Source: Verrucomicrobiaceae bacterium
Lineage (GTDB): Bacteria; Verrucomicrobiota; Verrucomicrobiia; Verrucomicrobiales; V1-33
Length of the DNA: 47,938 nt
Direction of reading: 5' to 3'
Assembly (NCBI GenBank): GCA_027483175.1
Contig: JAIXVE010000180.1
Coordinates: 1 to 47,938 of the forward strand
Shown: positions 10,101 through 17,032 of the stretch, one piece after another
How positions within the stretch are numbered: position 1 is the first letter of the stretch
Layout: each line of letters begins with the position of its first letter
Position numbers and translations under genes: made by a program
Notes under the pieces: model-generated
The model's input: only the letters and a program-made list of their open reading frames with translations
Told to the model about the DNA's origin: nothing
Database searches by the model: none

Positions 10101-12753
10101 CACCGGACACACTCCCCACAAGGGTCATCGCCGTCCCGTTGAACGTCACCCCGCTCACCACACCCTGCGTCGCCGCATTGTCAGGGCTCCCCGTCGCCAC
10201 CGACACCAGCAGCATCCGGTTGCTCCCGCTCCCCGGCGTATGCGCAAATGTCAGGCTCGTCGCCGATGCCGCCTCCGTCGTACTCCCGCTCGTCGTCGTC
10301 CCACTCACCGATATCGTCCCGGCCGACCCAGTCCCCAGCACCGACGTCTGCGACGCCACCGTGTCCACCGGTGTCTCACTCCCCGGTGCCACCCGGTCCA
10401 TCGCCCCGGTCGTGTCCCCGTCCCCACCATCCGTCTCGAAATACAGCTGCTTCTGCAGCCCCGAGGCCCCCGTGATCAGCGCCGTATCAGGACACGTGTC
10501 GCCAAACACCGGGTCCGTATGCGTCGCAGAGATCGTATCCCCAGGCTGCACCATCAGCGTCCCGTCATCCTGACCAATCCCCTCCGAACTCGACGATGGC
10601 AGCGCCGCCGTGTTCCGGAAAACCCCCGTGTTCACCCCAGTCTCCGTCAATACCAGCGTCTCCAGATCATCAACCGAACTGTTGGATACCAATACCGAAA
10701 TCGTCTGCACCGTCGTGGCGCTCGTGTTCGAATCCGCGTCCGTCACGGTCACATAGATGCCGTCCCCAGGCGCATAATTCACCTCAACACCCGACGCATT
10801 CGTCAGCTTCAGCGTGCAAGCCACCGATCCTCCAGTCGTCGGCACAGTCACCGTATCCGTCGCCTTCACCCCCGGCGACGACGGAACCGTCACCGTGTTC
10901 GTAATCGTCCCCGCCGCATTGATCGTCGCACGGAACTTAATCACCGTCGTCGACCGGCTCGGCACAATCGGCACAAACAACCCGCTCTCATCCATCGGAA
11001 AATTCGTCACCCCGGCATCCGCCACCGCATTCCCATCACGCGTCGTCGACGCATTCACATAGGTCAGCGACGCCGGCAGCGTGTCCTGCACCGCAATCGC
11101 CGTCAGCGAGAACAGGCTCTTGTTCTCCAGCGTAATCGTATACTCCAGAACGTCATTCAAACTCAATCCGCTCGGCGCATTATCCACCGCAATCGCCGAC
11201 ACCTTGCTGATCACCGGCACCGGATAGTTCGGCAGCGTATTCCCTAGGTCCAGAAACGGCAGCGCCGGCCCAGCCACCGATGGCTGCTGACCCCACGCAC
11301 CCGTAATCAGCGTCCCGTCCAGCGTATACAAACGCATCGAACTCTGGTCACGGTCCGGATCATACACCGTCGTCACCGTCAGCGGGGTCACCGTGATCGC
11401 CGTATCATACTTCCCGCCATTCGCATCTGTCAGCGGCCCCAGCCGATCCCCGTTGTAATCCACATAAATCGTCGTCGCCCCCACCGACGTCACCCACACA
11501 GGATTCCCATTCTGCGTCCCGTCCGAACTCCCCGCCCCCCAACCCACCCCAATCTCCGTCGACAGAAATTCCTCCGGCACAAACGCATAACCCCAGTCAT
11601 GCACGTTGTTCGCCGTCGGCTCCGCCCCCACCATCCCCACACCCCAGAACGGCTTCCCGCCATTGCTGTAAAACCGCGCCGCAGAATTCAACGGCATCAG
11701 AAACCGCGAACTGCCCCGCGCAGGCACCGATATCGTCCCCGTCCCCACCCGCGTCGTGTAATTCACCGTGATCGCCGACGTGTCAGGATTGTGCAGATAG
11801 ACATACGTGTCATCCCCATCCGGTGCCGTCCCCACCGGCGCATAATACTGATCAGACCACTTCGCCAGCGGCGGCACGTTCGCCCCGCGGGTCTCGTAAT
11901 TCGCCCCGATGTCCCCGTAAAACTCAATCACCTGAATCGCCTTCGTCGACGTAATCGTCGCCCCAGTCCGGATCCCGGAATTCACCAGATAGGATTCCCC
12001 CTGGTTCAAGGTCACCGTGATCGACCCGCCCGCTCCCGGCCCGTCCGCATCAATCGTCACCACCGTCCCGTTCGCCGCAGCCTGTATGTACGCCGAACAA
12101 TGCTCGAACATCGAACTCGTCGCCGGACTCGGAAACACAATGTCCTCACCCACCGGCAACGCAAAAGACGTCCCCCAGTCCGCCACCGGCCGCACTTCCA
12201 CCGAATTCGCCAGCAATGGCCCCGGATTCGTAAACCATGCCGCCCGCGTCATCACTATCCCATAAGTCGACCCCACCCGGTCCCGCCCGTCAAACAGCAG
12301 CGTCGCCGCATTCCGCGGCAGCGTCACGTTGTTCCTCATCAGAATCAGCGCCCCAGCCGCAAATGAAGTCGGATCATTCGCAAATCCCGGCGGCTTCCCG
12401 TTCGCATTGTTCCCATCACCCCAGATCTGCGTCGTCACCTGCGTCGGATTCCCCAGATCAGTCTCATACCCGTCTTCCCACTGGTCATAAACCACCTTCG
12501 TCCCCGGAATCGGCACCGTCACCGCAATCACCGTGTCCGTGATCGAATTGATCGCCGGAGCCAGCACCGCATAATCCTGCCTCAACTGCGCCTCAGGCTG
12601 CGGCACAAACCACTCCTGCACCACCGGCAACGCCCCCGCCACCCCGGCAAACAATCCGGAAATCAACGGAATCACCCACCCAGCCCGCATTCCCGGCAGT
12701 CGCCGCGCCACCAGTGAGTTCCCTCCTTCTCGCAAGTTAGTCTCTGATTTCAT
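1147..12753 (-). CDS. Giant secreted multidomain protein with DUF11 and SdrD/Cna-B-like repeats
   Basis: This ~3,868-residue extracellular protein probably acts as an adhesin or matrix scaffold. The preferred start is the ATG at 12753 (MKSETNLREGG), followed by a signal peptide (GWVIPLISGLFAGVAGA). The frame stays open to a GTG at 12924 that overlaps the stop of the upstream gene, so a coupled, longer start is possible. Regions: ~45-510, an N-terminal domain with VVYDQWEDGYE; ~513-610, ~1616-1730 and ~1739-1850, DUF11-type repeats (TLENKS, RVTNTGN, SVQNTGT); ~1865-3370, about 13 B-type domains opening with GSIGDYVWxDxDGDG and ending near DFGYxG, with acidic EF-hand-like loops that probably bind calcium; ~3378-3868, a unique C-terminus with IIGRGLLNPTTA and MFWGGDTT, resembling what I recall as the verrucomicrobial TIGR02597 family. 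It has no PEP-CTERM tail of its own and sits between two PEP-CTERM paralogs. Confidence 0.85.
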   Translation of the reverse strand: MKSETNLREGGNSLVARRLPGMRAGWVIPLISGLFAGVAGALPVVQEWFVPQPEAQLRQDYAVLAPAINSITDTVIAVTVPIPGTKVVYDQWEDGYETDLGNPTQVTTQIWGDGNNANGKPPGFANDPTSFAAGALILMRNNVTLPRNAATLLFDGRDRVGSTYGIVMTRAAWFTNPGPLLANSVEVRPVADWGTSFALPVGEDIVFPSPATSSMFEHCSAYIQAAANGTVVTIDADGPGAGGSITVTLNQGESYLVNSGIRTGATITSTKAIQVIEFYGDIGANYETRGANVPPLAKWSDQYYAPVGTAPDGDDTYVYLHNPDTSAITVNYTTRVGTGTISVPARGSSRFLMPLNSAARFYSNGGKPFWGVGMVGAEPTANNVHDWGYAFVPEEFLSTEIGVGWGAGSSDGTQNGNPVWVTSVGATTIYVDYNGDRLGPLTDANGGKYDTAITVTPLTVTTVYDPDRDQSSMRLYTLDGTLITGAWGQQPSVAGPALPFLDLGNTLPNYPVPVISKVSAIAVDNAPSGLSLNDVLEYTITLENKSLFSLTAIAVQDTLPASLTYVNASTTRDGNAVADAGVTNFPMDESGLFVPIVPSRSTTVIKFRATINAAGTITNTVTVPSSPGVKATDTVTVPTTGGSVACTLKLTNASGVEVNYAPGDGIYVTVTDADSNTSATTVQTISVLVSNSSVDDLETLVLTETGVNTGVFRNTAALPSSSSEGIGQDDGTLMVQPGDTISATHTDPVFGDTCPDTALITGASGLQKQLYFETDGGDGDTTGAMDRVAPGSETPVDTVASQTSVLGTGSAGTISVSGTTTSGSTTEAASATSLTFAHTPGSGSNRMLLVSVATGSPDNAATQGVVSGVTFNGTAMTLVGSVSGGAGDNTNSYIYRLMDASIGTTGAANVVVTSSSATIVASATTFAGVNQTTPLGTYSSRTATGTAIALSAAYASASGEVVYSVGSIEQGDTDRTISVGGSQTSLWVINNNRYVNAATSFMAGAAAVSPAYTASNSRTWTIGVVAIRPASGVGGGAATFTQTPNFAEPFTMPVGGTVGVTAFVDVPGGTLAATPSVTATVGKGGTTMATLTNPTATLVSGGSGTITAVSTSQSSSNNTTSLSFSHTPGSGSNRLLLVSVGLGAVTDTGNPPSMSGVTFNGVAMTLVDSQISGSGGAGDDTISYIYRMVNPPAGPANVVVTLGGAGSLVVGATTFTGVNQTTPLGTPVKTSGTGATASMAVSSAAGQLVYGTSSWDEQPAVTVSVDQTSLWNITGGAVGAVSGAASTELGAASVTHSYTSPGNTQDWAMVAVPILPASSSAVYRLEWSAALGSTANLATGEALWTTVTNVGAPSFSVLYDSSTYPSVLTVPTSTVIHNDSLGLYDAPYPGGNAVVTPALGQTVYVRATAGDPFGAYDITSMGLVIDGPGSAGDVTTTLTAANVVNTTAATKTYEYVWVTGSTQGSFTITTTAREGFENTISATRSISVPLSGGDLGTPSVTEFTTGLNGPGTLVYAVGESVSVRVTDVDQNTNTLVAETVTVVITSSTGDSETVTLTETGVNTGVFVATIPASGTVAGTVNNGTLYAIAGSVMNVTYVDPTDPLDVSVDSASIPSAVAGVSVTKTLLSPADGQIVIGEAAQFRVRVTNTGNTLLSTVQVVDSFPAALGYVSASPAPSTVTGSSLTWTNVGPLASGQSVDLIVNFTGVTAANPATNTVNVTTGGGPTASSSSPVVVTRPAVTVVKTLVSPNPGPANKGDSVVFSISVQNTGTTALTTVPLEDTFSGANFEYVSATVAPDGVGAGSLLWNDITGAGSLAVNATFTVNVTLRVVGAANPATNVAAVNFAVDANGDGVPPSSSSAGLQTLSATISGYVYEDRGVSGFGGGDVALQGVTVKLYSDPNGDGDPSDGSVQQVTTTNGAGYYEFLNLGAGNYVVVEEDILSYVSVADTAGANDNRIPVSVVALTTYAGNNFLDLYINPANYGAISGQVRNDTDGDGSFADADSGLAGAVLTLYTDPNGDGDPSDGQVFGASVTTTGTGTYSFSTLPPGNYVVVETNPSGYFSTADTVNPNNDRIPVVVVASATASGNNFLDSNNTAVLGTIGNLVWSDVNNNGIFDSGSESGIDGVVVQLYQSSQTPGVGVPYMTTVTSGGGAYGFVGIPAGSYTLYIPVSNFGVFGALAGAPLSSMVTVATDNGTDNDDNGTQTVSGGAVSGPLMVLSGGETDNTKDFGFVPTSSLGSITGAVLADTNNDNTGDTGIAGVVVTLKDGSGADIDSNLSLIGVQPTTATTAVDGSYSFGGLPPGSYRVVETQPSGYASVSDKDGGDLNVIGDQVLIVVSAGAANTANNFVEEQYGSIAGAVSRDTNNDGTADAVFAGVTVQLYADSNNDGVADNATVLDTAVTDGAGVYSFVNVLPGSYVVVEVDPAGYASIADGDATADAPGSPADAANVSQTDSVVPVNLAAGETDNGNNFVDRGTGSIGDYVWMDRDGDGVQDAGEPPLAGVRVYVDANGSQTYDVGENASVTSGVGAYVLSGLVPGTYVVRVDTTTLPGGAVATLDRDGAGSAHVTSVVVTAGQSVADADFGYRGVSSIGDYVWNDADGDGNQDSDELPMGGVTVYLDIDLDGNFDANEPSAVTNGAGAYVIGNLPAGSYRVTVLASSLPAGATQTGDPDGVFNHWTTVNLGAADTHVTADFGYQGNLSIGDIVWNDRDGDGVQDGVTEPGISSVNVFIDRDGDGVRDPEEPYALTNASGGYVIGGLFPGTYKVMLDPLTIPVGTTVTGDPDVTVDGITVVVLTAPVTNIDFGLKGNGSIGGHLWGDRDADGVTDVDETFFAGVKVFLDVDGDGVYEPGMGDVETTTNAAGEYSFAGLQGGSYTVSVNTATLPAGLSQTYDKDLVLNHRTTAVIAAGDVVTDLDFGYRGSGQIGDRVWNDMNGDGVQGATEPPLAGVWVYLDLDGDSNRDVGEPSVVTNAAGGYLFDYLAYGTYTVAVDPATDPDGSVVTGDPDVTMDARAVVTVSTLVPAVLTADFGYQGSGSIGDYVWYDVDGDGVQDAGEPAMAGVRVFIDLDNDGVPDGNEPSVLTSVSGAYVFTGLTPRPTIGAPYVVAVDEGTLPANFVASYDLDGTATGLPYSASVTLLENQSRVDADFGFKGSATVSGHLYIDADGNGAQGSGEADLAGVDVVVTDVNGAVLRVTTDASGNWVVTVPPGLTTANVDESDAQFPTGVVQTEGTDPTSVTAVGGVTTSAGNDGYCPSGTISGRVWVDSNRDGNGDIGLGGVTVQLFADADEDGLPDSGTPVLTTTSAVSGTVGAYVFSGVPVGSYLIVEVQPAGYRTVSDADVTSDTDVVANVLTGDNVIPATIAAGEVDDGNYFIEEAICPPTWAEWQIRNPLGGSNGPTQNPDGDRWTNLQEFVYCFNASSGVQECPVNLVFNGDGTIDATVRQVAGATGVTYRLEYIADLRNSGVDGAGWTDSGLTAVLTNNPDGSVKATYANLEALPGLNLGYGFVRSVVTVDIDESGTIGAGETVRSNVEGWMDQSFRVNCESASLPFESCPVVTGAAGAVTGVGLTSRFSASAALGQTNFSSLLTAGKGYYVEMLNGALEGHRFHVDTAATRLAGTSVVIDTVSGRNTVAVPADFLGANYVIRAYKTLGEQFPAADFTAGVSAATADYLIVYDVETATWKTISLLDLSGTPTWIMAGNLLAGSQAGYLIDPSAALFVHRRSAGTVGAVLTRTISGGVRANKFAMPLPAGCRMGSNPWPVAASIIGRGLLNPTTASAVPFTGASSSGAADQVMFWGGDTTMGSLTQEVHYYLKTTTRDQYTRAGNSSLPNTGADLLFRPLRSQYYCPRVAHPDYVMPLPWVP

Positions 12754-12920
12754 CGCTGCTTTCGTTAGTTCCGCCCGGTCACTCCCGCATGGAGCCCCCG
12801 CGCGTTGGAAAAATTGCTTCACTCTCAACATTGCTTTGCTTTTTGATGCCTTCTCATGGCGCGGTTCCCATGTGCCCGCAGCGAGAATTCCCGCCGCCAC
12901 ACGCCTCCCGCACCCTTTCT

Positions 12921-13682
12921 TCACCCCACCGCACGTTTGGTAATTGCCCGTCGCCGCGTCACGCCCAGCCCAAACAACGCCGGCAGCATCAATGCCACCG
13001 TCCCCGCAGGCTCAGGCACATAATGCGTCTGATAACACCAATCCGTCGCCGGTGCCACCCACTCGCCTCCCGTTCCCCCGCTCTCCACCCCTCCAAACAC
13101 CACCGTCTGCTCGTCCGCCTCGCAGAACATGCTCCACGTCACCGCAGGCGTCGTCTGATCACTGAACGTCGTGTCAGGAATCAGCCAGTCGTCACCAGCA
13201 CTCGCCGCATCATCCGTCACCAGCAGCCACTCCCCAAACCCAGCCAGCGATCCCCCGTCCCTCACCCACATGTACACCTGCGACCCAGCCGCAAACAGAC
13301 TGTTGTCCTCAAGCACCACCGACCCGGAAAAATTCGCAGACGTCACATCCCCGCCAGGCGCAGGATTGTAACTCGTCGCCCCAAGACTCAGCCAGTTCGC
13401 TCCCCACGTCCCCAGATTCGACGTCGTCGGCACAAACCCATTCGCGAAAATCCCCAGATCCACCACAAAATCCGTCGTCCACCCACTCACCCCGTCACTC
13501 CGCAGCGCCCTCGCCCCAACCTCCCCATCCCACACAATCGTCACCGCCGCCCCACTCCGCATCGTCATCCCAGGAAAAAATACCACCGCCATCGCCAGAA
13601 TCACCACCGCACGCCGACGCATCGCCCGCCAGCACCGCTCGCTCGCACGCTCTCCCGAATACTCGATTTGTTTAGAACTCAT
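12921..13682 (-). CDS. PEP-CTERM surface protein (paralog A)
   Basis: A 253-residue secreted protein. The N-terminus is basic (RAMRRRA), followed by a hydrophobic signal segment (VVILAMAVVFFPGM) and a mature domain beginning near AAVTIVWDGEVG. The C-terminus is a textbook PEP-CTERM tail: VPEP, a hydrophobic helix (TVALMLPALFGLGV), then the basic run TRRRAITKR. Exosortase-type processing would cleave near the PEP motif. It is a close paralog of the protein at 1-757. Its TGA overlaps a possible GTG start of the giant gene downstream, so the two may be co-transcribed. The upstream region holds a perfect 9-bp palindrome. The biological role is unknown. Confidence 0.85.
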   Translation of the reverse strand: MSSKQIEYSGERASERCWRAMRRRAVVILAMAVVFFPGMTMRSGAAVTIVWDGEVGARALRSDGVSGWTTDFVVDLGIFANGFVPTTSNLGTWGANWLSLGATSYNPAPGGDVTSANFSGSVVLEDNSLFAAGSQVYMWVRDGGSLAGFGEWLLVTDDAASAGDDWLIPDTTFSDQTTPAVTWSMFCEADEQTVVFGGVESGGTGGEWVAPATDWCYQTHYVPEPAGTVALMLPALFGLGVTRRRAITKRAVG

Positions 13683-14115
13683 TGTGATCTCAATCTCTTT
13701 GTCAGTGGCTTTTCAGATCGCCCGAAGTTGGCATTTCCAGAAGGCAAATACGTCAACGAGTAGGCTCCGAGTTCCACCATGCAATACCTAGGACTAGGTA
13801 TTCTGATGACATCCCCCTCAATTGGGTGAAACCCGCACTGCCTTTTCCTCACCATCCCGGATCCCATCCTATCAATCCCACCCGCCCGCCTCGCATCACC
13901 CCCCGCACTTAATCCAATCCCCATAATTCAAGCCTCCGGGCCACCCGACAACCCTCATCCCCACCCCTCCAGACACCTTCCCGCACCCCCAAGCTTTCGT
14001 CTTGATTGTCCGCGACAAGGTCGCACCGTGCCCTCCCTTGGCCAGGTCCATCATCCCGTGACCCAGCCAGGGAATTCCTCCGTAATGGTGGAAATCCACC
14101 ACTCCAAACGCAACC
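13683..14115. other. Divergent regulatory region between PEP-CTERM paralog A and the two-component genes
   Basis: A 433-bp gap between divergently transcribed genes, so it must hold promoters for both directions. Apart from the palindrome at 13783-13802 and the block beside it, I see no gene, strong terminator or RNA. Antisense reading frames here continue into the response regulator gene and are treated as shadows. Confidence 0.6.
13783..13825 (-). promoter_or_regulatory. Candidate operator: 9-bp perfect palindrome upstream of PEP-CTERM paralog A
   Basis: AATACCTAG-GA-CTAGGTATT at 13783-13802 is a perfect inverted repeat. It is followed by CCCCCTCAATTGGG at 13812-13825. It lies about 100 bases upstream of the ATG at 13682 and matches the motif before paralog B in order and sequence. 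The dyad shape suits a dimeric helix-turn-helix regulator such as the LuxR-type protein encoded divergently at 14116. That pairing is inference. Confidence 0.5.
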
Positions 14116-14742
14116 ATGAGCCTCCGCTGCCTGATCATCGAGGACCAACTGATGTTCGCTCAGTTGCTCGCTGGCGTGCTGCGCACCATCCGCGGTCTCG
14201 ATGTCGTCGCCGCAGCTCACAACGTCGCCGACGGCCTCAATGCCTGCCGCCGCCTCAAGCCAGACCTCGTCATCCTCGATATCACCCTCCCAGACGGCAG
14301 CGGCCTCGAAATCCTCGCCTTCCTCGCCACCCACCAACCCTCCGCCAAGGTCATCGTCCTCTCCGGCGAAGCCAGCTCCCTCGTCCTCACCGCCGATCAA
14401 CGCCACTGCGTCCGCGCCGTCGTCGACAAAACCAACGCCTACCAGACTCTCGGCCGCGAAATCTCCGAAATGTTCGAATCCTTCGGCCGCATCAAACCCC
14501 CAAACCCAGCCGGTGACCCCGCCGCCCTCCTCACCGATCGCGAACTCGAAATCTTCCGCTGCATCGGCCAGGGCATGACCAGCAAATCCGTCGCCGCCCA
14601 CCTCGGCATCTCCGCCTTCACCGTCGATACCCACAGACGCAACATCGGCGCAAAACTCGGCATGACCGGCGCAGACCTCGTCCAGGCCGCCAGCGTCCAC
14701 ATCCGCACCAGCCTCGAACACGTCCCCAGTCAGCCCTCCTGA
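14116..14742 (+). CDS. LuxR/FixJ-type response regulator
   Basis: A 208-residue two-component response regulator. The receiver domain covers residues ~1-120, with acidic residues E9/D10, phospho-acceptor D55 (VILDITLPDGSG), S83 and conserved K105 (VDKTN). A LuxR-type helix-turn-helix covers ~140-200 (LTDRELEIFRCIGQGMTSK, then VDTHRRNIGAKLG). Phosphorylation should control DNA binding by the output domain. The gene ends 25 bp before the histidine kinase, so the two probably form one transcription unit. It is divergent from the PEP-CTERM/giant-protein genes, which makes these plausible targets, but nothing proves it. Confidence 0.92.
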   Translation: MSLRCLIIEDQLMFAQLLAGVLRTIRGLDVVAAAHNVADGLNACRRLKPDLVILDITLPDGSGLEILAFLATHQPSAKVIVLSGEASSLVLTADQRHCVRAVVDKTNAYQTLGREISEMFESFGRIKPPNPAGDPAALLTDRELEIFRCIGQGMTSKSVAAHLGISAFTVDTHRRNIGAKLGMTGADLVQAASVHIRTSLEHVPSQPS

Positions 14743-14767
14743 CTCGGCCACCTCCCAGCTCCTCCCC

Positions 14768-16711
14768 ATGCAGGGACTTCCCTCCTCCGCCTCGGCCACC
14801 AAGGCCCTCAGCCAGGAACAGGTCGTCTTCGAAATGATGGAACGCATCCCCGTCGGCACCTTCGTCCTCGAACGAAAACCCGACGGCTCCGCCGCCTTCA
14901 CCTTCGTCAGCAGCGGTCTCCTCGCCATGATCAATGCCGACAGAGACTCCGTCCTCGCCGACCCGGACGCCATCTTCCACTCAGTCCACCCAGACGAAGT
15001 CGCCGACGTCATCGCCCGCAGCGAACACGCCTTCAATCATCACGCCCCCTTCCAATGGTCCGGCCGCGCCATCGTCAATGGCACCACCCGCTGGTTCTCC
15101 GCCGAAGCCTCCCCTCGCGAACGCCACGACGGCGTCACCATCTGGGAAGGCGTCGTCATCGACATCACCAGCCACAAAGCCGCCGAAGAAGTCGTCGCCC
15201 AGTCCAACCGCAAAATGAGCGTCGCCGCCCTCACCGCAGGCGTCGGCTTCTGGGAATACGACTTCAAAGAAAACCGCCAGGACTGGGACATCGCTATGCT
15301 CGCCCTCTACGGCCTCAAACCACACGAATTCACCGGGGTCTGGGACGACTACGTCCACCCGGATGACCTCGAACGCGTCCGCGAAGGAGTCCTCCGCTCC
15401 ATGGCCACCGGCGACCGCAGCGAACAGGAATACCGCATCATCAGACCCAATGGCGAAATCCGCCACGTCAGCGCCATCTCCGTCGCCGGCCGCGGCCCCA
15501 ACGGCGAACTCCTCAAACTCACCGGCGTCTGCTTCGATATCACCAAACTCAAACAAAGCGAAACCCGCCTCGCACGCATCATCGACGAACTCCCCATCCC
15601 CATCGGCGTCTGCTCCACCGAAGAATTCGGCACCATCCTCACCAGCAACAAGGCCTTCATTTCCACCTTCGGCTACTCCCCCGAAGAACTCCCCGACGTC
15701 CGCGCATGGTCCATCCTCGCCTACCCGGACGAAACCTTCCGCAACTACGTCTTCGAACGCTGGAACGCCAGCATCGCCCACGCCCTCGCCAACGGCGGCA
15801 TGGTCGGCCCTCTCGAATACCCCGTCGTCTGCAAAGACGGCACCATCCGCGACGTCATCTTCTCAGGCGTCATCTTCGACAACATCATCACCGTCACCGC
15901 CCAGGACGTCACCGAACGCCGCAAAGCTGAACGCGAACTCACCGAATCCGCAGAACGCGAACGCCAGGCCGACGAACGCCGCCGCCTCCTCCTCGAAAAA
16001 AAACTCCGCACCAGCCTCGCCGCCGCCGCCGTCGCCCACGAAATCAATCAGCCGCTCAGCACCATCCTCATGCACACGCAGCTCGCGCTCGCCACCTTCG
16101 ACAGCGCCGCCGCAGAATCCGGAAAACTCCGCACCCACCTCGCCGACATGGCCGCAGAAGGCGCTCGCATGGTCACCACCATCGAAAAAATGCGCAGTCT
16201 CCTCCGCAACGTCCAGACCACCCTCGAACCAGTCGAACTCTCCGGCGTCATCCACACCGCTCTCCTCTACAACAAAAACCTCCTCTCAGACCACCTCATC
16301 GAGGTCTCCCTCTCCGGCGGCCCAGGCCACCACTTCGGCGACTCCCCCTGCCGCATCGCCGGCGACGAAGCCCAACTCCAGGTCGCCATCGGCAACCTCA
16401 TCCGCAACGCCGTCGACGCCATCACCTCCCACGCCTCACCCTCCCGCCGCATCGCCATCGACCTCATCCCCATGGCCAACTCCATCGAAATCGTCATCGG
16501 CGACAGCGGCCCAGGCCTCGACAACTCCCTCCTCGACAATATCCCCCTCCACACCACCAAACCAGAAGGCTCAGGCGTCGGCCTCTTCATCGTCGCCACC
16601 ACCATCGAAAACCACGGCGGCTCCCTCAACGTCAGCCGCTCCCCTCTCGGCGGCGCAGAATTCCGCCTCTCCTTCCCTCGCCCTTCATGGGGCATCCGCT
16701 CTCGCTCCTGA
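14768..16711 (+). CDS. Soluble multi-PAS sensor histidine kinase
   Basis: A 647-residue histidine kinase with no obvious membrane segment, so probably cytoplasmic. Three PAS/PAC units occupy roughly residues 20-135 (closing VVIDITSHKAAEE), 150-265 (closing VCFDITKLKQSE) and 270-395 (closing TAQDVTERRKAE). A coiled-coil linker leads to the phospho-acceptor H424 in VAHEINQPLSTIL. The ATPase domain has an N-box (NLIRNAVDAI), G1 (GDSGPGL) and G2 (GSGVGLFIV). The second PAS ends in a PAS_3-like style (DYVHPDDLERVREG). This FixL-like organisation suits sensing of an intracellular ligand or redox cue. It is presumably the partner of the response regulator immediately upstream. Confidence 0.92.
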   Translation: MQGLPSSASATKALSQEQVVFEMMERIPVGTFVLERKPDGSAAFTFVSSGLLAMINADRDSVLADPDAIFHSVHPDEVADVIARSEHAFNHHAPFQWSGRAIVNGTTRWFSAEASPRERHDGVTIWEGVVIDITSHKAAEEVVAQSNRKMSVAALTAGVGFWEYDFKENRQDWDIAMLALYGLKPHEFTGVWDDYVHPDDLERVREGVLRSMATGDRSEQEYRIIRPNGEIRHVSAISVAGRGPNGELLKLTGVCFDITKLKQSETRLARIIDELPIPIGVCSTEEFGTILTSNKAFISTFGYSPEELPDVRAWSILAYPDETFRNYVFERWNASIAHALANGGMVGPLEYPVVCKDGTIRDVIFSGVIFDNIITVTAQDVTERRKAERELTESAERERQADERRRLLLEKKLRTSLAAAAVAHEINQPLSTILMHTQLALATFDSAAAESGKLRTHLADMAAEGARMVTTIEKMRSLLRNVQTTLEPVELSGVIHTALLYNKNLLSDHLIEVSLSGGPGHHFGDSPCRIAGDEAQLQVAIGNLIRNAVDAITSHASPSRRIAIDLIPMANSIEIVIGDSGPGLDNSLLDNIPLHTTKPEGSGVGLFIVATTIENHGGSLNVSRSPLGGAEFRLSFPRPSWGIRSRS

Positions 16712-16823
16712 ATCTCCGATATTCAGGAACTAGAAAATATTCTGAGTTTCTAATTGAATCCCCGCCGTCCATTGCCAAGATATTCCCAGCTCAGCGAGTT
16801 TTCTCGCTGTTGCGTTGAGGGAT

Positions 16824-16871
16824 TGAGGCGGTGCAGGGATTTGGGTTGAGGTACTCCCCTGCACCGCCTCA
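16824..16871. repeat. Perfect 15-bp inverted repeat with 18-nt loop
   Basis: TGAGGCGGTGCAGGG (16824-16838) pairs perfectly with CCCTGCACCGCCTCA (16857-16871) across an 18-base loop. It lies between the kinase stop and the nusA promoter. There is no T-tract, so it is not a classical intrinsic terminator. It may be a REP-like element or an RNA processing or stability hairpin. The rest of the 16712-17032 gap shows only the promoter-like and terminator elements listed separately. Confidence 0.6.
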
Positions 16872-16941
16872 TGATCATCCATCCTCCCCTCTCCTCCCCC
16901 TCCCTCACCCTCACCCCCCCAGGATCAAACTCAGTCCCGGG

Positions 16942-16969
16942 TTGACGGACACCAAAACACCCTTAAAGT
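16942..16969 (+). promoter_or_regulatory. nusA: Candidate sigma70-type promoter for the nusA operon
   Basis: TTGACG at 16942-16947 and TAAAGT at 16964-16969 are separated by 16 bases. They sit about 65 bases before the nusA start, in the only long gap upstream of the operon. The -35 match is good and the -10 is moderate. Transcription would begin just before the hairpin at 16987. Confidence 0.4.
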
Positions 16970-16986
16970 GCCCATCCGAAGAAAAG

Positions 16987-17015
16987 CGGGAAGTGATTCC
17001 CGTTTTTTTGTTTTT
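16987..17015 (+). terminator. Intrinsic terminator / possible attenuator in front of nusA
   Basis: The stem CGGGAA/TTCCCG with loop GTGA (16987-17002) is followed by T7, G and T5 (17003-17015). It ends 17 bases before the nusA ATG. It could terminate read-through from the histidine kinase. Because a promoter-like sequence lies upstream, it could instead attenuate the nusA operon, which would fit autoregulation by a termination factor. Confidence 0.65.
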
Positions 17016-17032
17016 ACACCGCATCCACTTTT

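Noticed and set aside
13909-15036. A 375-codon minus-strand frame covering the response regulator
   Set aside because: It overlaps conserved receiver and LuxR domains on the other strand. The Gly/Asp-rich content is typical of a shadow frame.
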